In this document: positions 13,106 through 24,622 of the stretch, one piece after another
Layout of the letters: each line of letters opens with the position of its first letter
How positions within the stretch are numbered: the stretch's first letter is position 1
Assembly: GCA_032358165.1 (NCBI GenBank)
Contig: JAALGY010000001.1
Location: 1,860,001-1,924,000, forward strand
Source: Diplosphaera chodatii
Taxonomy: Eukaryota > Chlorophyta > Trebouxiophyceae > Prasiolales > Stichococcaceae
Length of the DNA: 64,000 bases
Reading direction: 5' to 3'
Position numbers and translations under genes: made by a program
Notes under the pieces: generated by a model
Told to the model about the DNA's origin: nothing
Databases searched by the model: none
The model's input: the letters and a program-made list of their open reading frames with translations, nothing else

Positions 13106-13907
13106 AGCGGTTGCCAGCAGAGGGCAGATGGTCCAGAGCGGGTGGCTAGCAGAGCAGCAGCAGGGTGGAGCAGTGATGCAATTCTCCTGAATCAGAGGAT
13201 AGCATGGCAGAGGATGAGTGCGCAGCAGCAGCAGCAGCAGCAGCAGGCAAACTTTTCATCACTGCCGGCAGGGTAGCGCTCAATCGACAAGACCCCGCTC
13301 AGTGTCCAGCAGTAGAGCACGTGGGGGGTTGCAGTGCGGGGTGAGCAGGTGCAAGTGTATGTATTGTAGCAGCAGTGCGTCTGTGCAAGCAGAGGGGCAG
13401 ACAGAGTGAGGACACATGTGCTTTGAGATCTGCTGTACGTGATATGCCTGAAAGCTGCTGCCGGCGGCATGCATGGAAAAGGTTTGTACTAGGTCAACTA
13501 CTGCTGCTCGCACGTTGGCTTCACTTCAACCAACCTGCTGCGTGAAGCACTTCGGATGCTTTGAGTCCATCATGGTATATACACAGGTGACAACCGATAT
13601 GCACCCCAAACCATTGTAAGCAGCAGCCGCACACAGCCAAGGCTGACGACGTCAGGCACCCCACCTCACGATCGCATCGAGGCAAAGCAAAACCCCATAT
13701 GTACAGTTTGATATAGTTTGATGCAGCAAGCCACGTTCTCACAGATCTGATTGACCAGTGGAGTCATAGAGAGTCAGCAGAAGCCAAGCCCCTCGTGCGA
13801 TCGCGAGCCAGCGCTTTTGTTGTTTGCCGACCCCCTAAACCACATACATAGAGCAGTGCACCGCAGATTCAATTCATAGCAGGGTTCAGGGTTCTGGCTG
13901 ACGAATG
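13106..13907. other. Convergent 3' flank
   Basis: This stretch separates the 3' ends of the zinc-finger gene and the TauE gene. It contains a TGTAA at 13615-13619, in position to act as the polyadenylation signal of the plus-strand gene, and a CAG repeat. I see no coding exon. Confidence 0.5.
13223..13246. repeat. CAG trinucleotide repeat
   Basis: A pure run of about eight CAG/GCA units in the 3' flank of the zinc-finger gene. Confidence 0.8.
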
Positions 13908-16380
13908 TCAGCAGAAGGCGTGGAAGCCCAGGCCCTCGTGAGCCTCCAGCGCCTCTATCGCTTTACGCCCCCCAAAGACGCCCGTCAGCAGCGCGCCCAG
14001 CCCGATGATGCCCGTCAGGATGACGACCACGTAGGAGGCGCGCCCCGACCGCCGCACCGCCATGCCCACCAGCCACACCCCCGCCAGGCTCGCTACGAAG
14101 CAGCCTGCAGTTTCAGGTTTCCAAACGACTTTCATGCCGCCGGCAGTCCACAGCTATGCTGCCCTAGGTGTTGGCCTCTTTAGCAGGTGCAAATGCACAG
14201 AGTGATATATCAGTTTAGCATGAGTTATCGTCACTCTCCTCCAGTGTCGGGCATGTGGACGCACCGATGCCGTACACCAGGGCGTAGGTGACGTTCAGCA
14301 GGTGGTCGAAGGCAAACGCCAGCGCTGCGGTGGACGCCGAGAACAGCACCTGCCGGCGACACCATGCAGGTCTACACCCTCGCCCGCGCCAGTCTGTTCC
14401 CGCTGTTGGCGGCACAGCTTCGACCATCGCAAGACACAGGCATACCTGGCGACCACCAAGACAGGGATGCGGTTTGAAGGATCTCGCTGGGGGAGCCATT
14501 GCAGGCACCTGCTACAGGGCCGCACCATGAGGCTGGAGGTGGATGCCGCCACCAGGGGGTGCACCCCCAGCTCCAGCAGCAGCGGGCTCACGATCATGCC
14601 GCCGCCGATGCCCAGCAGCCCTGGCCGGCAGCGAAAGCAGGCACGTCACATGACACACTGTGGGCGATGCTAGGGTTTGCGGACTGGCCACACGGTCCAT
14701 GCCCAGCAACCCTGGTCATGGGATGTGAGTGTGTTGGGCAGAATGGACAAGCGCATGATGACCATGTCGTGAAGTTGTGGGCGGAGGGCTCAACCCGATG
14801 CACATGTGACACGTGACGGCAGCCTCCTGCAGAGGAGTGGCATCTGCAGGTGTTGCTGCCCGGCAGGTGCTGCGCACGTTGCGCCCCCTGCATCTCTGCG
14901 CACCTGCGATGCTGCCGCCGACCAGCATGACAATGGAGCTACGGACCATCAGCTTCAGGCCCCAGCTCGATGGCTCCGCATAGGGGCCCTGCAGTGGGTG
15001 CACGTTTGCTATGGCGCTTGCCCAGGAGAACCAATCAGCGACAAACCCGTCGAGCCACAGGTGCCTAGTGAACAGGGTCAAGTTTTCAGCGTTCAAGTCT
15101 GCACCTGGGGACGAAGTATGGGCTGCGCCGAGGCCTGCTGCGCCGCCGCCGCCGCCGCCCGCCGCGCCTGGTACGTGAATAGCACGTTGGCGCCCAGTGA
15201 CAGCACCACCTGCAATGCATGATCAGCCGTAAGTGTCAGCCTCAGGCCGTATGACAACACCACTCCTGCCGACAGTCTGCGCCTGGGTTGTCCCTACAGT
15301 ATTGGGCGGCTGCGGTTCCCAATCCTGCAGCTGCCAGTTTGCCGGTATCAGCGAGGACTCCACACACTGCCAAACCCTTCAGATGATGAATGGATGAACG
15401 AAATGGTTCTCATGGAGCAGGGCGGGCCACCTGCACGGCAAAGATGATGAAGTAGGGGGCGCTGCAGCGGGGGAAGCGGCTCTTGCCCAGCTGCAGCCCC
15501 AGGAAGCAGCCCCACAGCTCAAACACCTGCGCTGGCACATCAGGCATAACATCAGCCAGTTGCTGTTGTTGTTGGTAGCAACCCAAGTCGGAGGTGGAGT
15601 GGTATCACTTATCAGTGGTATCACTTATCTCGAAATGCAGCACACTCATGCATCTGGACGAGGTTTCCAAGAAGCCAAGTCCAGCAGACTCATGCTGCAT
15701 GGTTTCCCCGACAAGATGGATTGAGTTGGTCATGTTCAAGCTCTGGAGTAGCGCATCGGCAGGCGGCTCAGGGCCCTGGCCAGGCTTCAGTATGGCCTTT
15801 CGGTGGGGCACTGCTGAACATGTATCTGCTTCGTACCTCCGCAATCTGCAGCAGCGGGAAGCGCTTCGGCCGCTCCTCAGCGGCGGGCTGCTCCCTGTCC
15901 GACTCGCCCGCCTCGGGGCTGCTGCCCCGCGGCTCGCCGCCACTTCCGCCGCCGCCGCCGCCAGCGCTCTCCTGCCTGCTTCCGGCGTCCTGCCCATTGA
16001 CCGCCCCTATGTCCACTGCAACTGCATCGGGCTGCCGCCCAGTTGGCAGGCGATCATCATCCTGCAGTGCACACGTGCGGCAGTAAAGTGGAAGCACATG
16101 TTTCACAGGGAGGAAGCAGATGGTGCAGTCAGGTAGGAGGCCAAGGCTACTTGCGCAGGCGTGGTTGTCACTGTGGCGCGCCTGCGCACTGCCAAGGGAG
16201 CCCCTGCGCTGCAGCTGCTCGGCCATCACGGGGCTTGGCAGGGCGCCTGACCCGCCCTGCAGCGAGGCGCTGCGGGCCGGGGGCCGTGGCAGCGGCGGCG
16301 CCCCGATGGCCGGAATGTTTTCCAGGGCCCTGCATGCACAGGAGCATCACTCCTGCATGCTCGGCCCAGCAGCAGCAATC

Positions 16381-16418
<38 letters not shown>

Positions 16419-18678
16419 CAGCTGCTGGTCACGCAGGCGTCAGCTTGACTACCAGGGAGACATAGGGAGTAAGCCTGCTGCAGATGCCAAGCTGGTTTGC
16501 TTGCTGTTAGGGTTAAGGCTTTAGAGACTCACAGCTCGTGCACGCTGCCACTGCGGCCAGCTAGCCTCGCAGCCACCTCCGCCTTGGCCACCGCACTGTC
16601 TGGGTCGGGGCCGCCCTGCAGTGATTTGCGCTGCGCCGGCGGCGGCAGCGGCGGCGGCCGCCGGGGGGAGGCCTCGACCGCGGATTTAGGGTTTGGCGGC
16701 GCCGGCGACACCTCGCCAGCCCTCGTGCTGTCGCTGCAGACATGCACACTGGAGGGGTCTGCTCGCTGCTTCAAGGCAAATGACAGGTGATGCTGGCCAG
16801 TACAAACTGGTCATTGTGCAAACATGAGGACGGCGCTCTGTTGCATTGGTGAATTGATGGCTTCTAAAAGCAAGGCACCTGCGGCCGAGGCGCCGCCTTG
16901 CAGCCGCTGAGCCGTGGCGGCTGCCGCCATGCCGGCTGCCGCCATCGGAGCTGCCGCCCCACTGCTCCGCCTGCTGCTGCGGCTGCTCCCGCTGCTGTGG
17001 GTGTTGATGGGCCTCCCCCGTCGGCAGGCAAACCTGCATCTCGGTGTCGCCGCGGGCGGCCGCCGCTGCGTTGCGGGCCTCGTTCTCTGCCTGCACTTCC
17101 AGAGCTCCAACCTCCGCGCCGACTCACACGATGGCCCGCAAGGTGGGTCCGTGCTGTTGACACTGATGCGGATGTCGTGCATTTTGCATTCATGTGCGCA
17201 AGCGTCAAAAGCACCTTGTGCAGGCGAGCGGCCTTGCGGCCGATGCGGACCGTCAGCAACAGCAGCAGCGCCGTCAGCAGGAAGGTCAGCAGCCAGTTGG
17301 GGAACAGCACGTTCAGCAGCACGCCTGCAGGGTGCAAACCAAACCATTCGCAGGCGCAGATGGCAGTTCAGGTAAATCAACGCCCGTGCCACGGCAAAAT
17401 TCACAGAACTCTGACGCAATGTTGCCTGCAGTAGCACACCGATTGAGGTGCCCAGCAGCAGGACGGGCGTCAGCATGAGGGCGGTGCTGTAGTCGATGAG
17501 CGGCTTGGCGGGGTCCACCGGGTGGCGGCCACCCATCGCCGACGCCACAGACGCCACGGCACCCCCTGGAGCGCAGGCCAGATGCTGGTGCATTGTGTGC
17601 TGGGGACTGCAACCATATGCAGCACTTGTTTCAGATGCAACCAGCACAGTGTCGATGACTGACTAAGGTGTGGCTGGGAAGGTATTGGTTTGTTGTTTTC
17701 CAGGTTCACCACCTGTGATGATTGCTTGGCTGAGCGCTGTAGAGCCCTTCAGACCTGCAGCATGCAGCACGCTCATCTTGCAAATGTGTATCACGCAGCA
17801 CACACTGCGTGGTACAATCAATTTTATCGACACCCTGGAACCAGGATATCTTTTGACTGTGGAATGTCTCACTGAAGCCCAACAATATGTTGAAGAGCGG
17901 CACAAAGAATGCTCCGCCGCCGATGCCCACCGCATTGGCCAGCGCCCCGACCTGCAGCAGACGCTGTCAATGACGTACAAGAGGTTGCTTCACATCCGCC
18001 AGAGCCGTGCTGTACTGTGTCATGCAGCTCAGGAATGTAGATGGCCGCTGGATGGTACGCCAACAGCATGGGTCCGCACCGCAAAGGCGAGGATCATTGT
18101 GGCGATGTTGCGGCCGTTCCACACGAACGGCTTCTTCGTGTCTCCCAGCGCGCTGCCGTCGTCAGTGGAGCTGCACGGTGACAGCCAGAACGAAATGAAA
18201 GGCGGAGTTTTGGTGTGCATGCCATCAAGGCTAGCCAATGGCTTGTTGTCTGCCAATGCACTGGCACATATGCAGCGGACAGGGTGTGCTCTGGGACGGT
18301 GTGGTGGTGCTGGAACGTCCAGTGAAAGGACCAGCGCATTGGGCAGCGTTCAGCTGCTCACCTGACGAGCAGCATTCTGCCCAGGTCCTGCAGGCGGGGC
18401 ACGCTCAACTCGCCGTGTCGCAGCGCATGAGGCCCAAGCTGTGCGCTGCTGCCGCCGTGCATGCCGGCGTCCATCATCGCCAGCCACAGCACCACCGCCA
18501 GCGCCAGCAGCAGGTGGCCCTGCCAGCATCTCTGGCTGCCACTGCCTGCCGTCCTGCTGTTGCCGCCCTTGTTGTGAACCGGTCGTCTGCCATCATCTTT
18601 GGCCCTGAAAGCGTGACCCGCCACCACTGGCAGCAGCGCGGCTGCGCGCGTGACTGAGTGCGCTGCATCCAGTCCCAT
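13908..18678 (-). CDS. TauE/SafE family membrane transporter with large central insertion
   Basis: Predicted multi-pass anion permease of the sulfite exporter TauE/SafE family. Exons: 18678-18362, 18170-18080, 17951-17873, 17754-17713, 17565-17440, 17324-17215, 17111-16879, 16733-16533, 16329-15837, 15526-15431, 15209-15105, 14988-14904, 14620-14526, 14349-14265 and 14104-13908; 784 residues. The two halves repeat the family signature: AVGIGGGAFFVPLFNILLGF with LKGSTALSQAIITGG in the first, and GLLGIGGGMIVSPLLLELGV with VAASTSSLM in the second. Hydrophobic segments include LTFLLTALLLLLTV and SYVVVILTGIIGLGALLTGV. Residues about 256-564 are a Pro/Gly/Ser/Gln-rich insertion with no membrane character, so the protein is roughly twice the usual 250-350 residues. 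The first exon has one hydrophobic stretch (LLLALAVVLWLAMM) that may be a signal anchor. Substrate is unknown. A 45-nt part of exon 16329-15837 might be an intron (see findings). Confidence 0.9.
15598..15629. repeat. 16-bp perfect tandem duplication
   Basis: AGTGGTATCACTTATC occurs twice head to tail in the intron between TauE exons 15837 and 15526. Confidence 0.9.
16383..16418. repeat. CAG trinucleotide repeat (about 12 units)
   Basis: An uninterrupted CAG/GCA run inside the TauE intron between exons ending 16533 and starting 16329. It is the longest microsatellite in the window. Confidence 0.9.
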
Positions 18679-19454
18679 GCCCGCTGGCTGGGTGTGCACA
18701 CCAAGATCGTCAGAGGCGCTGTGCTGGCGCTAAGAATCAGCAGGAACGTCGCGCCAGCTGACGGCCGCGGAATGCTTTACTGTGCAGACCTGTCTTAGCT
18801 GCTGACTGAACCAGCCGGCCTGATACCGTGCGCCTTACTTGACGTCATTCAGTTCCGTTTCCATGCTGAGTCACATCCTGTGCAAACAGCTGTGGCACCC
18901 AAGTGCGTGCACCGTACGGGTGTCTCATTCAGAGGCAAATCCTGTGTAGTTGGCTGAGATCACGCTGAGATGCCTGCATAGTCCATCATGTGTCAGTGCA
19001 CGGAAGCCACACAGGTTCGACATGCCCGCCTCAAACACAGCCTACCGCACATGTAGCGCTACCTCATGTGTATCAAATGCCTCATGCACGGCCTGATATT
19101 AGGGTGTCCATGGCGATTCGAGCAGTGTAGCTTTCGTGCACCTCGTCTGACAAAAGTGCCCTAAATGCAATAGCCTCTCGCCCTGGCAGACAGTCTGCCC
19201 CTTCCTGGTATAATTTGATCAGCGTGTGCAGCGCCATGGTCGCGCTTCATATGATCGCTCATACCCGCTGTCAGCAGCGTCTGCATACGTCCTTGATGTT
19301 CGCGTTGACCCCAGGGCGACTGCTGCTGGATCTGCGCTGTGTGGGAGCATCTACTGTGGTGCGGCAACGGAAAGCATCATTGCATCAGCCATTCCGGGGA
19401 AGCTCTTCCACAATCAAGCACAGGAACTGCAGATCGAGAGGCACAGTCAGCACC
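18679..19454. promoter_or_regulatory. Divergent promoter region TauE / ITPA
   Basis: This 776-bp stretch lies between the two start codons and must serve both genes. A TATAAT-like element is at 19209-19214, about 245 bp before the ITPA start. I find no coding exon. Confidence 0.45.
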
Positions 19455-21023
19455 ATGGCAGGTGGTGGCGCAGCCACGGCTGTGGCTGTGCCCAGCACGA
19501 TCTGCTTCGCCACCGGCAACGCCAACAAGCTGAGAGAGGTGCCTCACACGGCAGCGTATCTGTGTGTCACAGCATGATACAGTATCCGAGCAAGACCATG
19601 CATTTCCGATCTAGTGGTGCAGAGCGATCACTTGGGACACCCTGGAGCAGGTGACAGCGATCCTGGCAGCGGGGCACCACCTGCCATTTGAAGTCCAGGG
19701 CGTCAGCGTGGACCTGCCAGAACTGCAGGTGCCGCTCAAGGCTAGCCGGCTCATCCAGGGTCTTCATTTGCATCTCCGGTACACAGATCATGGTCTGTCG
19801 TCTCAAGCGGCGAGCTGGTCAGTGATTTTTATACACCAATACAGGGGGAGCCTGAGGACATCGCACGGGAAAAGTGTCGGATCGCAGCGCGGCAGCTTGG
19901 GGGAGCAGTCATGGTCGAGGTGACACACTCAACATGTTGCAGTTTGCGCAGCATTATACACGACTGTCAAGGTGCTGGAAACATGAGGAAGCGTGCAGAC
20001 CTTGCAGTCACTGCGGACTGTGGCACTGCAGGATACGTGCCTCTGTTTCAACGCCATGAAGGGGCTTCCAGGTGAGGCGCATGCACTGGCTGCAACATTG
20101 AGATTCAGCACATTCAGATCAGCATGCTCCAATTTTCAAGCTCCTGCTGTACGCTGCACAAAGGGATCGTGAACCAACATCGGCATGCTCATCACACCAT
20201 GTTGCCCAGGGCAGGGCCATATATCAAGTGGTTTCTGAAGAAGCTGGGGCACGAAGGGCTGAACGACATGCTGGTCGGCTTCGAGGACAAGTCCGGCTAC
20301 GCGCAGTGCACCTTCGCCTACACCTCAGGTGCCCGCAGACACAAGCAGAAGAGTTGCGAGCTGTACGCACAAGGGTCCAGCGTGCATGCTGGGCTGGGGT
20401 GCTGCACAGTAACTCGCGCTGCTGCATGCAAATCTTCTAAACTGATTTGCAGCAGGACCTGAGTGCAAACCGCTGAGCCGGGTGTTGTGTGGGTCAAGAT
20501 GAAGAGCGGCGCCACTTCATGTCTCGATGCGGAGAGCAATCCGGCTTGCTGCTCGCAGCACCACCCCGACTGCTCTGATTTCCGCTGCAGGGCCGGACGA
20601 GGAGCCGCACCTGTTCGTGGGCCGCACCCAGGGCACCATCGTGCGGCCGCGCAGCTGCCAGCTGGACACCTTCGGCTGGGACCCCATCTTCCTGCCGGAC
20701 GGCCACGAGCAGACGTTCGCCGAGATGGGGAAGGAGCAGAAGAACACCATCAGCCACAGGTGGTGCTGCCCTTCCAAATCACAGAAACCAAATTGATTTC
20801 TGATCTGACATATGCTTTCCACCCCAGACCCACCCTGCCTGACTGGCTAAGCTGCTGATGCCCCGTCAGGGTGGCAGTGCGTGTGGTGTTCACCACCTAA
20901 ACATCTGAGATGCAGGATGCCGCTTGATGCTGTTGCGTAATGCATCGTAGGTACCGAGCGCTCAGCCAGCTCCGGACGTTTCTTTTAGGGCACGTAAGCG
21001 GCGAGTGGAAGGAGTGGCACTGA
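19455..21023 (+). CDS. ITPA: Inosine triphosphate pyrophosphatase (HAM1/ITPase)
   Basis: Hydrolyses ITP, dITP and XTP to the monophosphate plus pyrophosphate, cleansing deaminated purines from the nucleotide pool; usually cytosolic. Exons 19455-19538, 19651-19728, 19845-19919, 20032-20071, 20215-20328, 20591-20759 and 20951-21023 give 210 residues, close to the usual 190-200. Motifs in order: [14 protein letters not shown] (the substrate-binding TGNxxK), [78 protein letters not shown] and [14 protein letters not shown]. All are in family order with none missing, and every intron phase agrees. The start is ATG 19455, which gives a short Gly/Ala N-terminus without a clear targeting signal. The gene is divergent from TauE and convergent with the dioxygenase. 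Confidence 0.95.
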
Positions 21024-21409
21024 CGCAGGGCGCAGCTGCTAGCACAGACTAATATTGATTGGCCCTCAGACTTGTTATCAGCTCAGCAGGGCAGCAGGGC
21101 AGATGTAGGATAAGGTACTATGCCAATGCTGACTGCCGCATCAAAGCAGCTATTCACACAAGCAAATTGCCATACCCAGTATCAGCAGGTCGCAGCATGC
21201 AACTCTGGGCCGGACAACGACATGACACAGTGCAGCCGTCAGCCTGGCTGGGCATCACACGGCACCTGAACAATATAAACCACACGAACACACCATTGCA
21301 ATGGCAAGCAACATCACCGTCCTGAACGCATCAGACAACACATTGGTTCATTGTCCCCATATGAGCAGCACATCCCTTTTCATGCCTGCTGGCAGCTGCA
21401 GCGTGTGCT
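21024..21409. other. Convergent 3' flank ITPA / dioxygenase
   Basis: These 386 bp hold the 3'UTRs of both genes. No coding potential and no clear TGTAA on either strand were seen. Confidence 0.4.
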
Positions 21410-22471
21410 TCAGTCCCACTCCGGCTGCGGCGCATCATAGAAGGAGTATAGCTCCGGCCGCGCGCCCTTGGTCACCTTGATCTTGGCGTGCCGGTAGCGG
21501 GCGAGGACGTAGTCCAGGGCCATGATGGGCGGCTTCTTGGGCGCGCCCCGGTCCCGGCACGTCGGCAGGCACTCCACGATAGTGTCGTGCGAGGGGTGCA
21601 CGAAGAAGGGCGTCGAGTAGCGGTGCGTCGGCTTGGTGGTCACCACGCGGTGCAGGGTGGATCGGAACTTGCCGTTGGACCACAGCTGGAACATGTCGCC
21701 CAGGTTCACCACGAAGCAGTCGGGGCGCACCGGCACCTCCAGCCACTTGCCCTGATAAAAGACTTGCAGGCCCGGGTTGAGGTCGGTCTTGAGGATGGTC
21801 ATGATGCCAAAGTCGGTGTGCGCGCCGGCGCCGAACATCTGCCCGGGGCTGCTGACGCCCGGGGTGTAGTGGATGGGCGTGAGGGTGCCCATGCCATCCG
21901 CGAACTTGTCGGCGAAGAAGTCCGCGGGCAGGTCCAGTGCCAGCGCCATCAGTCGCAGCAACCTGTCCCGCACGCTGATGAGGGCTGCGCGGTAAGCCGT
22001 GAAGGCCGGCCGAAACAGCGGCGCTTCATCAGGATCCGGCCACACGTTGGGCGCGTGGAACGGCAGCTCGGCCGCCTCGCTGCCGGGCTCCGCCTCGCTC
22101 ACTGCCAGCGCGAAGCGCTCCATGGTGGTTTTCAGCGTCTCGCCGACGACATCGGCCGCCGACGCATCATCCGCCTTGAGCCGGCAGTCGTTCAGGTCCA
22201 GCGTCTGGTATCCCTGGCCGTCCACGCCCTTGAGCATCTTCTTGTCCTGCGGCAGCGCGAAGAACTGCTCGCTGGCCTTGAAGTGGGCGTCGATCACCTC
22301 GTCGGGCACGCCGTGCCCTGCCAGGTAGTAGAAGCCGTGGTTAGTGCATGCGTCCTTCAGCGTTGCGGCCGCCTCCTGCTCCGGAGCGCTCAGGTCCACA
22401 ACGGGCAGGTGCATCTCTCCCTGCACATCGGCCGTCTTGAAGTCTGCCGTGGCTGCTGCACCGCGCCCCAT
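21410..22471 (-). CDS. 2-oxoglutarate/Fe(II)-dependent dioxygenase (IPNS/DOX-like)
   Basis: A single-exon protein of 353 residues, the only clearly intronless gene here. It has the two parts of the plant-type 2OG dioxygenase superfamily: an N-terminal DIOX_N-like region (LPVVDLSAPE near 22-31, NHGFYYLAGHGVP at 44-56) and the double-stranded beta-helix core. The iron triad is H218 and D220 (GAHTDFGIMTIL) with H274 (STLHRVV). The 2-oxoglutarate-binding RxS is R284/S286 (HRYSTPFFVHP). The start is ATG 22471, the first Met of the open frame. Substrate cannot be assigned: the superfamily includes hormone, flavonoid and alkaloid enzymes as well as many uncharacterised algal members. Lack of introns among intron-rich neighbours could mean retroposition or transfer, though base composition is similar to the surroundings. 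Confidence 0.92.
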   Translation of the reverse strand: MGRGAAATADFKTADVQGEMHLPVVDLSAPEQEAAATLKDACTNHGFYYLAGHGVPDEVIDAHFKASEQFFALPQDKKMLKGVDGQGYQTLDLNDCRLKADDASAADVVGETLKTTMERFALAVSEAEPGSEAAELPFHAPNVWPDPDEAPLFRPAFTAYRAALISVRDRLLRLMALALDLPADFFADKFADGMGTLTPIHYTPGVSSPGQMFGAGAHTDFGIMTILKTDLNPGLQVFYQGKWLEVPVRPDCFVVNLGDMFQLWSNGKFRSTLHRVVTTKPTHRYSTPFFVHPSHDTIVECLPTCRDRGAPKKPPIMALDYVLARYRHAKIKVTKGARPELYSFYDAPQPEWD

Positions 22472-22978
22472 TGCTGTTGTTAGCTTGAAGCTGGAGGCTG
22501 CTGCACAAAGCAACGCGGAACAACTTACACGCTAGTGCCGCGGTACTCTGTTGCGCTGGAACCGAGCAAGGTTGCTCAGATGTATGCAAAGTCCCAGCTG
22601 CGTGCAAGGGAATGTGCTGCAGATGAACCTGAAGTCTGTAGGTTAAGGTGTGAGTTCTGATGTCAATGAAGTGCTTTCTGCGGGGCAGAGCAGGTCATCA
22701 GACTGGCCAAGGGGCGGAACCATGCGTTTACATGATTTAGTAACCCGCCCGATGCGCAGCCGAGGCACAAAGGGGCGCCATGAATCGTGCCAGGGCCACG
22801 GGCCCCTTTCTCTGCCCACTGCAGCCCATGCCGCCTTTCGGTTGTACTCCCAGAGTCCCAGTGCCACCATAGACTGCTGCATTGATGACCATGACGTTGC
22901 AGCATCCATCGAGTTCGTAAGGCCCGATGGCCAGCAGCCGGCCACCGTTGGAGCGGCAGCGGGCATTGGCGGTGTATA
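22472..22978. other. Spacer with TRAPPC5 3'UTR and dioxygenase promoter
   Basis: Both flanking genes read leftward. A TTACA (TGTAA on the minus strand) at 22728-22732 lies about 250 bp below the TRAPPC5 stop and could be its polyadenylation signal. The rest should be the dioxygenase promoter and 5'UTR. Confidence 0.45.
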
Positions 22979-24622
22979 CTAAGCGGGCGGCAGCCGCCCC
23001 TCCCGTGCCATGACGCTGGCCTCAAACTTCATGAGGATGGTGGTCTTCGGCCGCGGCTGCCCCTCCACCGGCACATAGTGCGCCGTCACCCTGCAGCGCA
23101 CAGCACCTTGCTGTTTGTAGTTATATTCGAAAGCCCCGCCTTGGCAGTCACCAATATGACATGAGCGGCGCGTGCACAAAATGTGACCTCCATGCATGAC
23201 GTGCAGTCATGATCTTGACAAGCAGCCACGGTGCATATACCACAAGAGCAGGCGCAGTCGTGTCAGCAGGTCTCTCAGGTTGTCAGCTGCAAAGATGTCG
23301 GCAGTGCAGCAGGCAAGTCCCGTGGCTGGACTGCCAGCGCACCTCGCGGGGAAGCCGGCGTTGTCCAGCGCGCCCTTCACGATGCCCGCCACGAAGGCGG
23401 CGCAGTTGAGCCCCCCCATGTCCTTGGGCACGCTGATGTACTTGTTGACCATCAGGTCCACGTCGCTGATCATGTACTCGTCCTCCGCCTGCGGGTGGCG
23501 GAGGGGGTTCTTGCAGTCGTGCGGTTTGGGCACATCACGTCGGCTTGCATTGCGAGAATCGACTGTGTTATCATATCCGGCATGGGCTGATGTCACTTGT
23601 CAGGCAGCAGACTGAAACGAGCGCTCAGTGAGCTGATGAAGCTCATCGCGCAATCGAGAGGACCATTGACAGGCCACCAGGACTCGCCAGTAGTGTGCAG
23701 CCAGCATCAAAGCGAAGTGGGTGGGTCTGACGGTTGTTGGAGGCAGCTGGTGGTGGTGTGAGGTGCAGCCTCCCCGCTGAGAGACCAACCACATCAGCGA
23801 CGTGCTCGCTGTGCGGCCCACCGTGTTGGACTGCGCCAGGCTGCGGGCGGCAACTTTGGCATAGGGTTTAGATCGGCCGGACCCACCGTGTTGGACTGCT
23901 CCAGGTCGCGGGCGGCGCGGCCGAAGAGGTAGCGCCACAGCGGGCCGTGCACGAAGCGCAGGGCGTCCAGCAGCCGCGTGTCCCGCCGCCGCCCGCGCTC
24001 CGTGCCGCCCAGCACCTCCAGCAGCCGGAAGCCCACCCCGTAGCCCCCGTCCTCCAGCCTGGCAGTGGCACCACCACGCCTGAGTGCCACTCATTCGAAC
24101 GGGTGCCTGCTGGAGGAAACTATGTCATCGGCGTGCTGGTGCGGGGCCTTCGCATCCGCTCTGATCCGGCATCGCCGGAGTGCTGAGACGTGGCAGGAAC
24201 AAGCTACCTTGTGTATATCTGAAAATGATGATGGCTGCGGGGCGCACCTGCGCTCGAGCTCGCCGATGTTGGACACCTGCGACTGGCTGTACTGCACGAA
24301 CTCGCTGAACAGGAAGGCGAAGCTGGCCAGCGCCACCTGCGCACACACAATCACGCTGTGGTGGCTTTTGCTCGCCGTGTCAAGGTAGATACCAGAATCC
24401 TGGGCATGCGGTGTTGCTGTGAGGGCCACGAATGTTCATGTGCGACTGCAGCTGCAGCGCTGGGGCAGAGCCAGCCAGATCTACTTGCGCTTCCGCAGCT
24501 ACTCCAGCGCATGCTTGCGGCACAAGGTGCCAGGAGCCTGCCTCTGATCTGCCCTTGGTGCCGCCGAGCAGCGGCCGGTCGACCGGCTTGCTCTGGAACA
24601 GGGCGGACGCCTTCATGTTCAT
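22979..24622 (-). CDS. TRAPPC5: TRAPP complex subunit 5 (Trs31 homologue)
   Basis: Core subunit of the TRAPP tethering complexes, which act as guanine-nucleotide exchange factors for Rab1/Ypt1 in ER-to-Golgi traffic. Exons 24622-24542, 24336-24248, 24058-23887, 23488-23343 and 23090-22979 give 199 residues, about the family length. Conserved blocks: LASFAFLFSEFVQYSQSQV, ERRLEDGGYGVGFRLLEVL, GPLWRYLFGRAARDLEQSN, VNKYISVPKDMGGLNCAAF, GIVKGALDNAGFPARVTAHY and TTILMKFEASVMAREGRLP. Comparison with the family (…KVEVSLSAFAFLFSE…) places the first splice so that RSE joins VALAS. That requires a GC donor (GAG|GCAGGC) at 24541. The start is ATG 24622, with a second in-frame Met two codons on. The gene is divergent from the TPR gene. 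Confidence 0.95.

Noticed and set aside
13223..16418. CAG runs as polyglutamine-coding expansions
   Set aside because: The long runs at 13223 and 16383 lie in a 3' flank and an intron, outside all coding models.
16533..16733. TTTAGGG-like telomere repeat near 16685
   Set aside because: A single unit inside a coding exon, not an array.
21488..22483. Plus-strand 331-codon open frame opposite the dioxygenase
   Set aside because: It is antisense to an intact, motif-complete dioxygenase. Its His/Arg/Val-rich composition is the usual mirror of GC-rich codons.
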